A DNA stretch of 64,000 bases from the NCBI RefSeq assembly GCF_032362555.1, contig NC_083507.1, positions 4,715,001-4,779,000 of the forward strand, in the 5' to 3' direction. A program made the position numbers and the translations under genes. Origin of the DNA: Amyelois transitella. Lineage: Eukaryota; Arthropoda; Insecta; Lepidoptera; Pyralidae. Below the pieces are notes generated by a model that saw nothing but the letters and a program-made list of their open reading frames with translations, searched no databases and was not told the DNA's origin. Shown one piece after another: positions 28,401 to 40,400 of the stretch. Position 1 is the first letter of the stretch, and each line of letters begins with the position of its first letter.

Positions 28401-31400
28401 CGGGATTTCTCTTGTGTGCTCTATGGCGTCCATAAAAATAATTATGGAGACGATCTAATTGTCTTGGATAATTATGCCATTGTTTTTTTCGATACCCTTC
28501 ACCGTTGTAACTTTGATCTTTACTCAGAGAATTAAATTCTGCTTCACCTCGATTATTGTCAAAATCATCGAATTTAATTTTGGGAAGTTTTTGCACTTTT
28601 GGTATTGGATTATTCAGAGATGTTCCGATAGATATTTTATAAAATAAATCATTAAAAATATTTTTATTATCTCTAAATATATTGTCGTTAGGGCTGTTGA
28701 AGCCTAAAGGTTCTGTTTCAAGACGATTTATGGACATAAATGGAAGTACATTACTTGATGATAGAGCTACTGTTGCGAGAAGAATAACAGGAACCAGTGA
28801 TTGTCGCATCTGAAACAATAGAAAATTATTTTATTTACTGTTAGCACTGAAATCCAATCCTTTTTATCCTTATTCTATGTACTGATAACAATGTGTCAAT
28901 TGGCACGTTTCTTACTATCTCTAATTATGGGGAAATATACATTTTGTTCCTTTGTATATAATCGCACTTTTCTGCAATTTTAAAATTAATACACTCTTAT
29001 TATTCTAGCTGGAAATGTTTAGTTTTTTTTGAGCCGGTGCACTATATCCGTGTTTTCGAGGAGGTGTATTGCCTCAACGTTACTTGAAAGTATACAAGGA
29101 CAAAATTACTATAAGTGTCATTGCGCCTTAAAAACTAGAATCCAGGCATTGTAAACCTGAGTTGTGAGACCAAAGCCATGTTTCGCTCCACAAATTTATA
29201 GCCATAATTTATTGCTTTAGTAAAGTTGAGCCCACGGCCCGGGTTTAATTATCTTAGGCAGTTTGGACGGAATTGTTTAATTGTTTGTCTTAGAGCGCGA
29301 AGATAAGCTTCCAGGATGGCTTCATAAGTGAATATGATTTGCATATCTCACGGCTGTTTTGGACGTTGATAAAACTTTCTCGATTATACCTATAGAAGGG
29401 GGCGAAGAGGATCCTCGACATTTTAACGGCTAATTAAATATTCATTGTGAAAATAAATGCCTTTGGCTAATTATAAAGTACTTAAAGAAATGAAGAATGT
29501 CAAGGTTCATTTTTCTAGCCATGAGTCAGTTCTTGTTTTTACACAATTATGATAAGTAAGATATAGAAGTACTAGTTTTTAACATAACTTTCAGAAAACT
29601 AGTATGGAGACCTAAATCTATTTTGTACTGCTGGTGGTTCGGTACACAATAGGTATACTGCAAAATAAATTTTATCTCACCGAACTTTATTATTTTCTAT
29701 TCACAATAGTGTTCCATTTCAAAGCAATCGTGGCTAGAGTTGTATATTTTACATATTCGCAGGTCCGATAAGCAGAAAAAGAATATTTTATTTCTTTAAA
29801 ACGCCTAATTCAACGTTATAGTCTTATTTCTGTTATAATTTGTTATGGATTAGGGGCGACAGCAGATTATGTGACAGAAAGCTATATGAAAAAAAAAAAT
29901 TAAAAAATGTATTTATATGCGATTATAAAAGTGAAACCATAGTCCATAGTTTCCCTCCTAACATTTCTTGTTATTGGATGTACGAGTTCTGCAAGAAAAG
30001 TAGGTCGCTAACTACTACCGCTTTACAGCTTGTTACAGTCGTTCAGTCGGGGAGGCAATAAACGTTATTAATGGTTTTCAAGTGTCAGTAATTAATGAGC
30101 TTTCGAGCTTGCACTCTTAAATAAGTATCATCCGAATACGGTTTGCGGGGATACCTATCTTTTTTTCTTTTTAATTATGTTTGAGTGTAGAAATGTGTGT
30201 TTGAGACTTTATAGTAACTTGTAAAAAGGTTTTTTACAGGTTCATATCCCACAATTTTCTGAGTGAAGCATATTAATTTAATTCCTAATCGACGATTGAT
30301 GATGATGATAACATTATGTCGATGGCAAATGTCGTGAGGAAACTTGTATATCTGAATGGTAACTGGATGCGTATATTCATGATCCAGTACAAATGCTGTG
30401 AACCATGAACTTAGACTAACCTAACCCATTAGATCTCAGTGCATCGTTACGGAGCTATCTCCGTAACGGGAGTAGCTTCGTATTAAAACCTGACTTACCC
30501 ATTTCAGGATCGTGGCAACAGGTTCCTCTCCAGAGGGGCGAGGACGACATTGGGGCTAACACAAGAATGATAAATCAGTGTAGCAATTTACGTAATTAAT
30601 GACTTTGAAGTATAAGTAATTAAGAGATCCAAGCATGCGCCCGTTTATATTGATATGAATACGATTCGCGGGGAGAATCATTGTTTGTCTTTTCACTGAT
30701 GTCTGCAACTTTATAAGAAGAATATTTATGTCAAAGCAAACACATTTCTAATTAAGATGTACACAATATAACTAATTAAGACATTGACATGAACGAAATT
30801 TTAATTAATTTGTATGTAATTGCTTAGCGATAAGTCCGCCGTTGCTCAACATATTCATAATGTATGTTTCTACTACATATGTATGTATTTTTTTATGGGC
30901 AATAAAAATAATTTGTATTGTAACTCACAATGGTGATTAAATCCAAATAATTATGATATCTTAAAACAGGGTTTTTTCTCATGTAGTAAACAGTGAAAAG
31001 TAAAGAACTAAGAAGTGTCAAATAGAGAACATGGGGTTTGATTGACGTCGTTAAAGATAACCTATGTGTGCCACGGTTTGAAAACTGAAGACGCCGTAAA
31101 CTGGAAAAATTTAAAAGTTAAATGTGAGAAAGTGGAGTCCAGATTCCGAAGCACTATAGAGAAGAGCAACTGGGAATGCGCAAAGATGAGAGAGAGAGAG
31201 TGAGAGGGAGAGAGAGAACGTGGTGTTATAGAAATAATCTTCTAGATTGAAGAGATTTACCCTGATTTTATTTGTTAGGCGACACTTTATAAAATGTTCG
31301 GTTTGTAATTAATTTGCTTAAATTTATTGTTAATTTAGACCGTTCACGATTTTCAGGCAGAATCAATCTTAGCAATTATTTTATATTGATGGAATAAATT

Positions 31401-34400
31401 TAATAACATTTGAATTAATTGCTTTTTATTTGGTGACAAAATGTTTTCAAATCAATTTTATAGCCATTCCATTTCTTGGCTCATTTTACCCTGTGATTTT
31501 CACTAGCTCTTTCAATGTCTTATGGAAACGAAGCCGAAGAAATTTTAGTGTCTTCATTAAATTGAAACGAGTAATGGAAAGTCAACAGGAATTGTGATGG
31601 AAATAAATTTAACTTCGGTTCACGCAAAGGTAAATTTTGTTTTACGATGCTAGGTACCGTGATATTTATTTCGATTTATTTTTGTAGGAACCAAAACATG
31701 AAACAATGTGGAAACTACTATCGGGATTATAGGAGCCTTTGGCTTTGGGTCGGATGGGACCGGGATGGGGCCTTAATTGATTGTTTGGATTAAGTTAGGA
31801 ATAAACATGTTAGGACAAATCAAGCAGATTGTGCTAGCCCTTTAACTAAGTTTCCTTGTATTGTGGGATACTAACTCAATGATCCTATAAACAAATCAAA
31901 GACCCAGATTAAGAGTCGTCATTAATAAAAATATGTGATACCGAATTATGTGGCTGTACGTACATTTAATTAAGATCTTTATCAAATGTTCTGCGTTTAT
32001 GAAAAATATGTAAATCGGTATTTGGATAATTTCATGCCGCTTTTAAACAATACTTAATGTCGTGGCAGGGTTCGTGCTTAGGGTGGATTTGGGCAAGGCA
32101 GCGTAATTGAAACATTTTCTCATTAGAGTGCTGGGTGCGCGGCGCAGATGCCGATGTCTCATTACACTGACCCTCAGTAATGAACCCCACGCTGACTGCG
32201 CATATATTTCACTATATTAAGTAAAGAATAGTTTTTCATATTGCCTTGGGTTTGATGACGAAGATTATCAAATTCTTAAGAACAATATCAAATTTGTTTC
32301 GGAACGCAATTATTTAAGAAATTAATTTTTTACCCCATTCCTATTGGGGTAGGCAGAGACTATGAATTTAAACTTGCTACGATCCTTACAGACTGTAAGG
32401 ACCTTAAGAATGTATTAGAAGATATTTGTAATTACAGGTAAATTCTGACGATATCTTCAAATACAAACCAAGTAATAATAGGTAAGTACTCGTATTTAAT
32501 TTTCTTAATTTAAACCCCGTTCTATACCGTAATAGTTCCAATACAATTCAACAAATACTTGAAGTTTTATTTGGAAAGATGTAAGACGGCAACGGCGGTC
32601 TTTGTTAAATTCAATCAGAATAATTTACGATTTCTCTTTCGAAGTCCTAAGCACAGTTTAGCCCTAAATTGTTTTTATTTGAAATACTTTGGTGATATTT
32701 TAAAGCGATCTAAGAGCACTGAACGCTTTATTCAGTAAGTAAAGACACATCGTTATTTACAGATCAACGGCCGTTTGAGTCGTTCATATGAACTTTCTCG
32801 CACGTCGAAACTCCGAAACTCATAAAATTTGCTTTTGCTTTGAGTCGATTTAAGACATTTTGCAGTAAGTAAATTTATTTTATACTTACTTTAATATCTG
32901 TATTTTGGCAGATTCGCCTGCATCAAGCGAAAAATCTCTTTTTTTCCCGTGGGAATTTAGAGATATTGTCTGTGGCATATTTTTAGTATGTATTCCCAGC
33001 CATTTTGGCTGTATGTTGTCTGTTACTTAGAAAAAAAATCTATTTAGAAAATGATAAAAATCTAGTTCTTTTTCAGATCTGTTTCATTACCAATTCATAT
33101 ACCTTTTAGGAATTGATTTAAAGGCGCACTCCCAGCTTCTCTCTAAAGAGTTAAAAAGGTAACTGGGATATTAACGCCAGAAGGTGACAAACTTAAATAT
33201 TTTATGAGATTGGATTGATCAATAAACCAATTTTTAATAAAATTGACGACATTTTGCGACGAAGAAATGCGACAACGATTTATTTACTAAAACGTATAAA
33301 TTTACCGTGTGGGTATCAAATGTGACTTACCTACAGTTCATTTTGTTTATCACATGACCTCATTTTGTTTCGGAGACAGATATCTCTTCACACGTCATTA
33401 AACATTTGAATATCAAAAAAACAAAAACGAATTTATTCTCGAATCGGTGTAGGCATGTGGTACCTATATCAATTTTTATTTTTATATTTTATATCTGTTC
33501 CTGTACATTTAGATAGAAGATTTATGCCACAGGAGTAATAAGGATAAGTATACACTACTTGTAAGTGATGCCGTGAGGTTCCCGGTACCAACAGAAAAAT
33601 TATAGGATCACTCAATCTATTTCCCATGGATGTTGTAAAAGGCGACTCAGGGATTGACTTATAAACTTGGGATTCTTAATTTAGGCGACGGGCTAGCAAC
33701 CTGTTACTATATGAATGTCGATTTTATCATTTAACCACACAGCTCAACGTGGCCTTTCAATCTCTCCAAGACTGTCGGTCTGTCTGTCTCTGTCTACTCC
33801 ACAGGGGATAAAGACCTGATTGCATGTATGTTTGTATGTACTAAGTAAGTGTAAAATTTCCATCGTAACTTCGTGATGTATAGAGCAAAATAATGTCGGT
33901 CATGCAGAAGTGTGGTAATATTGGCTATGCATTTAGAGCAGAAATTACGACGCGTAATTTTCGACAGCCGTGCGATGCAGCCGGAGCCCTGCCGAGCCCT
34001 GCGGGGTTATGACGTAAATTTATTAACCAACACCCATTTGCAGATTGGTATCAATTACTTCTTTCCGTTAATTTATCTGTCATATATTGAGGATGAGCTT
34101 TTGCTCAAGACTTGGTCCGTGTGGTTTGTTTCTTCAAAATTATGTTCTTCTTCACGGTCGACTCTATCTATGTACTAAATTTGATCAAAATCGGTTCAGT
34201 GTTTTAAGTTGGGAATAAAATAACGTATTCGTCAACCATTTTTGGTGCCAATCAGTAATTGCAAAAACTTAGGCAATTCCCGTTTACGAGGCAGCATTAT
34301 TATTATTAGCCAATTCAGGCTTTCATTTGATTGCAAGATTGGCAGCTACGATGAAATATTTGGAAATATTGTAACAATTTATATTTTAATGAAGAGGAAA

Positions 34401-37400
34401 TCTCTGTAAATAATATTTTATTCAAAAACCAAAATTTTTATTGTAAGTAGGTAGATACTTGTTTGAGTGTATTTCAAAACTTGCATGCTATAATTTCATG
34501 ACGTAAAGGAGAAAAAAATATTGATCAACAATTACTGTGTAAGAAATAAATATTGTATTCTACACTATATGTATGCAAAATTTCATGGAAATCACTTCAG
34601 TGGATATGGCTTGAAAGACGGAGAAACTAACACACTTTCATATTTAATAGTAGAAAGGCTGCAGAACATTCAAAAGGAATAGCACAGTTCCACAGACAGT
34701 ACACCTAGAGTGCAACCTGGACCAGGCAAAGATATAAATAGAACGAGTTGAGTATAAAGTTATCTTTATTGTTTAAAATACTGTCAACACATACGTCTCG
34801 TTAGTACAATATATGTTTTAATGGTTTAAAACTTCGAGCAACGGGTTGTACTGTCCACGGGTTTCAACACGGGCTCCCGACTCAGAAGCTTAGGTTTTAA
34901 ATAAAGAAAATATAGAAACATTGTGCGGAGTCGACGAGATGTGTACCTACGGTTGGCATAATAATAGTCAATTTGCGCAGTGCCGAAAATCATGATTTCA
35001 CATCCAGTTGCCTGAATGAGCGCGGGTTTCCATGTTTTTAGTGAAACTGCGTCTGCGTTGTTTTTAGTTAGTCTATTCGTGACTAAAATGCTGGTATGTA
35101 CTTTTCCCAAAAGTTGTATAGAGATTCATAGGGCAATGCGGCTAGCATTTTAGGCATGTTATTAGATTAGCAAGAAAAAAATAAATTTGCGTCTTAAATA
35201 AATATATTTTTAATCAGTCAGTATAGGGACGATTAAAGAGACAATGAGAAGTTTGCAGCTCACGGCGTCATTTGTCGGCATTGTGCGGCCGACAGCCGAT
35301 TTGGCCTCTTTGATGCTCCCCAGTTCTCGTGTCGACGATGTCACTTTGTTGTCGAGTTACGTTTACTCATTTGTTTCCTGTTGATAAGAGGATTATGATT
35401 TACTAGCTGTGCCCGCGACTTCGTCCGCGTGGAATAGTTATTTTGGGCATCATATTAATTTTTGCAAACATCCTCCTTGGCTTTATCAATTATAGCTGCT
35501 AATTGTTATGCGACTTGGCGACGACTTGGCCCACATCATTACCCGCGACGGAACGGAGACCGTATAGTGAGATGAGAGGTCTTTGCCCAGTAGTGCGATC
35601 TTACAGGCTGATACTTTACTTTAAAATAGTAATATCTTCTAAGATGTTCATTGAAATTAAGTGATATCAAAGACAGTTGTGTGTGTTGGCGGTTAGGCGG
35701 TCACGCGTATTAGAAAGAACGCTGGTTCGCCATATTAAATGTTTCGCTGCAAATTGCTTATAACGACTATATCTCAAAACCTATTCGTCTGATTTATATA
35801 CTGTAAATGGCAATTTTAGTCTACATGAAAAGCCGAAAGTAATAAACATATTTATTTGGATAAGGATTAATACTGAATTAAAGAAAATTGGTTTCAAAAT
35901 AACTTATGTTTATAATGAAAAAATAATCTTAAAAAATGAACATAAGTGGTTATTGTAAGTAAACCTTAAGAGATAGATATATGCTCTCGCGGACTTTTTT
36001 GTGGCAAAAAATGAGTACTTCACATCTTTAGTACATTGTTTTACTATATCTTTGTTGGTTTGCGCAGCGTTCGCGTGGAAAGCTCGCAGATGGCCGACTC
36101 ATTCAACTTTCACCTGCATTGTTGACGTTTCCCGTAGGAAATCCGGGATAAAATGTAGCCTATAGCCTTCCTCGATAAATAGACTATCAAACAGTGAAAG
36201 AATTATTCAAATCGGTTCAGTAGTTTCTGAGATAAGCGCGTTTAAACAAACAAACAAAACAAACTCTTCAGCTTTATTAGTATAGATAGACACAAGTTTT
36301 GATATACAGATTTCAGGGTAATCATATTATTTCGAATTATACATATGTATAACAGTGATACACTCGAAATTTTGATAATAGATAAGTCTTCAATACTCTT
36401 CAATAAAATACTATGCTTATACTCCTCTAACATAAGTCATTGATAAGCGACATATTATTAGTTTATTGCTGAAGTGTATAAATAAATACTACCAGCAACG
36501 CTGAATATAATGGTTCACTTAATTATCAATTACTTTAATATACTGATTTATTTAGTGTCAGTAATTACAGATACATGTTACACACGATGATCAGGTTTGT
36601 CATTAAAAGTGATATAGATTGTTTCAGATTTGACGAATTTTTCAATGACATACATACACGTCTAAAGCCCTTGCGGGGTAGACAGAGCCAACAATCTTAA
36701 AACGACTGAAAAGCCATGTTCAGCTGTATGGTTTAATGATGGAATTGACATTCAATTAGTGACAGGTTGCTAGCCCATCAAATACAAGAAGAATCCTGTT
36801 ACCTTACACTTAGTCTTCCCGTAATCTTCTAAGACATCCATTGGAAAGGTATGGAGAGTCCAAGACTCAAGAGAAGTTTCAGACAAGTTCCAAAATGCTG
36901 GGAACCATAAGTTATTTTCAATGCCATACATACGTTTTAAAATTTTCATATAGATGATACGAAGTTATTTTCTTAGTATTTTGCAGAAATACCTCTTAAC
37001 ATCTTAACCTCAATATATCCTTATTGACCGTAACAAATAGTCGTAAAACTCATAATATAATCCTGAGAGCTTAACATTTTATGGGAAAAACATTTCAAAA
37101 GCTTTTAAAATCGGCCGCTTTTCTGATAAAATATGATTTTTTTGTATAATAACAATATTTAGTGAGTGGTCGTAATTATAAAAATATTAGTTCACGCCTG
37201 CAGCTCAACGCGCGTACAAAGTCAATGTCCCTATGTCTTTTTTATGAAGAATTTTCTTTTCACTTATATCATGATTGGTTCCGTGATTTAATGTGAACAA
37301 GTAACAAACTTTCCACTTCACTCACCTTCGAATTTATTATTTTGTTTCTAGTAGATTTGAGTGCGCTTGAGTTCAACTGCCTGGTGGTAAGCAAAATGAA

Positions 37401-40400
37401 GCCCAAGGTGTTGCACGCAAGTTTAAATAGTGCCTATTCACTATATATATTCGGAGAAAGATGCGGGGAGGGAATTCTAAGTCAAATTCGTATAAGTAAG
37501 TTAGTATGGATATAATTTTTGTTCATAATAGTTTTACTCTGAGAAACAACTTATACAGCAATTGGCAATGTGTCAGCAAAATTATAATTAAACAAATCAA
37601 TGAAAAACTTTCGTCATTCAAACAATATTTGACTTAGGTATGCTTACAATTCAAATTCGTTAATACAATTCAGATTTGAGATAAGTTAAATACCAGTGCT
37701 GAATTGTGCCAACAACAAGTTTATCTTGAGGGTTGATCTCAAGCCTGTTGTGCATAAATTAGAACACAGATATTATAGTTCAGATAAATAATAATAAGTC
37801 AGCGTAGGTGGCTGAGAGGTGAGTGTGGAACCTCAAACAGAAATACGCTTGTGCGATAGTTAAGGTTTACGAATTAAAATAGCGTTATAGTTAGTTCCTA
37901 CTAGAGCCATGACGTAGTAAAGAATCTTTTCAGAGTTATATATATTTCTTTGATTACTAAACTGGTATTACAATGAGGGAAAGCATCATTGGACAACCTG
38001 CAATTTCAGGCAACTAGATGTATAATTGAGTTATGTTTCCTTGTTAGGGTGTGAAGGACAGCCTGTAGTTCCTTCTTAGTTAACGACTTCAGGATCGTAA
38101 TATCAGGCGGACTCCTATATAGAGAAGTGAAAACGCTAGGACTAAACGCCAGGAGCATAATAAGATAAGAATTCTGGTGTTAAATCACTGATATAGAATT
38201 ATTTCATTAATTTGTGTACTCGCCTCTGAAACATTTAGATAGTTGTCTGAAGTACATACACCGTTGTATCCAGTGAGCATTTTTGTATATTCCGCCAAAT
38301 CCAAAGCTATCAATATAAGCTAGACCCTTGAATATTATTATTCTTTTAATATTTGCATGCTACCTAAAGCAAATATTAAATTTATATGAAGAAAAAAATC
38401 GAAAAAAATTTTACGATATAAAAAGAAAAAATCTTTTTCGTTAATAAGCTTTAAACGTTTATGACAAATGAACGTGGATGAAAACGCTATGGAACAAGAT
38501 TCATGATTCAGCTCAATTAATTTTAGGGATGCTGCGCTGACAGATTACAAAGACTAATCAGTCAAGTCTCGAGACTTGAGTAATCACGCCAACCTCTTAG
38601 ACTTTTATGGGATATAATTACTATGATTACATTTTAAACATATCCTAGCCAGCAATCTTCGCATTTTTTGCCTTTTTTGCTTAAATTATTTACTTTTTTT
38701 TAAAAAGCACGTCGTCAATTCGTAACCAAAGCTACGAGAAATGCTACGCTTTCGTAGCACTTGTAGACCAAGACCACATTTTTCGTAGCACTGCTGCTTC
38801 GATGGTAGGTTATATTTTACTTAATATTAACAATTACTAAAAATGTTATCACTGTGATTATTTATTTTCTAATATATGTACATTGAAAAACTCTTTTCCT
38901 CTACTTTGCACCCTTACAATTAGATTGAAATTCCATCTTGGATCGGGAGTTTTGAAGGTATTGTCACATGTGAATTCTCGCTGAATCTGAAGTGGGATTT
39001 CTCCCTAGAATGATCCTAATATACATTGAGATCTAACGGGCCATCCATCAATCTGTGCGACTGTAGTTACCCGCTATCTAGATGGAAACTGTAATGGACC
39101 GTGAACTTTACGCGTGCTGAGAAAATGGACATGACACCATCGGGATATATCTGATCGTCGTAAATTGGTTCCGCGTGAAAATTGTTGATTGAGTTTTTCG
39201 GTATTTTTATCAGTCTTATCTTAAAAAAGTTGAGATTCTCAGTCATCAGATAATAAGTATCTACATTTATCAGTCAGAAAATAAGTATCTACCTTGCAAC
39301 GTGATCATTTTTATTAAGTAATAACGATTGAGTCATCTGCTCAGACAAGGTTTTACAGCAGTTGAATTATTTTAGTTCAAAATCATATTATTGGGATCAA
39401 CTTAGCGGGTTAGTTTCAGAAATTGAAGAGCAAAAACATATTCCGCCAAATAGAGTTTATCGATATACTGTTTCAGCTTCAATAATAATGGAGATACATT
39501 TGTCGATGTCGCTCATTTTGTGAAGGACGTCAACCAGAATCCTTTTAACGTAACTCAATAGTGTTTAAAACCCTCTTAGCCCAACATTATTCAATCAAAG
39601 CTATCAAGCGATACGTGCGTGGTGTGAGGCTGAAAGGAAAGGGTATGATCAGAATTATTGAGTTGTTAGATTCAATTTTCACGTGACTTATCCCAAGGAG
39701 ACATCATCCTCCTGGCCTTTCTCCTGGTTACGATCTGTGTCCTGGTTGCGTGCTGTGACTATGTGCCGTTCATTTGTATCAGAATATAAATGTGAAATAA
39801 CTAACTATACAAGCGCAAGTTCTACATATACAATTTTTTTGCAGATAACATATTTGTATCTATTAATAAAATAAAAAAAACTACTTTTTAAATAAGCTCA
39901 TTTTGCTATATATTCGAGATTGTAGGTATTCCAATTTAATTAATTTTATTTAACAAGTTATTTAACTCGATTGCCACGCTAGACTTTAGACACATCTACT
40001 TTATAAAAGCGACGCTATGGTTAATAAGTTTTTGTGTAACTTTCCTTGGGGGATGAATTTTTATGAAAAAATTGAGCGAACTTTGTTCATAACTGGAAAG
40101 GATTATAGCTGTTCGACGCCAGGGAAACGAGCAAACATTATAAAAGTTTGTGTAGGTGATCATTTATAAGACTTTATAATTTATTTCATATTACATAATC
40201 TTATTTAATTAAGTCGTCATAAGTTTTTAAGAGTTAGTCACACTCTTAAAAACTTATGTCGACTTAATTGAATAAGATACACTTGACAAAAACAAAAAAA
40301 AAATACAATATAGCTCACTCTCATCTCTGAAAATTTTTGATTTGGTTTTGAGGTTTTCGTTTAAAAGCCACAATTTATCTTTTATATTTTTAAAACATTG

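Larger units (their letters stand above)
28811..33560. other. GSTZ intron 1, region upstream of the nested gene
   Basis: No coding exon recognised; the nested gene's 5' UTR exon and promoter must lie here or further right but cannot be pinned down. 29230-29420 and 32040-32210 are less AT-rich, apparently single-copy blocks. 31180-31215 is a GA-rich simple repeat. A worn family-B repeat lies at 30320-30560 and a worn RTE 3' end at 32325-32400. The 33115-33190 segment also looks like an old repeat. Confidence 0.5.

Noticed and set aside
28459..28647. Plus-strand frame within exon 1 of the nested peptide gene
   Set aside because: Shadow of the minus-strand coding exon.
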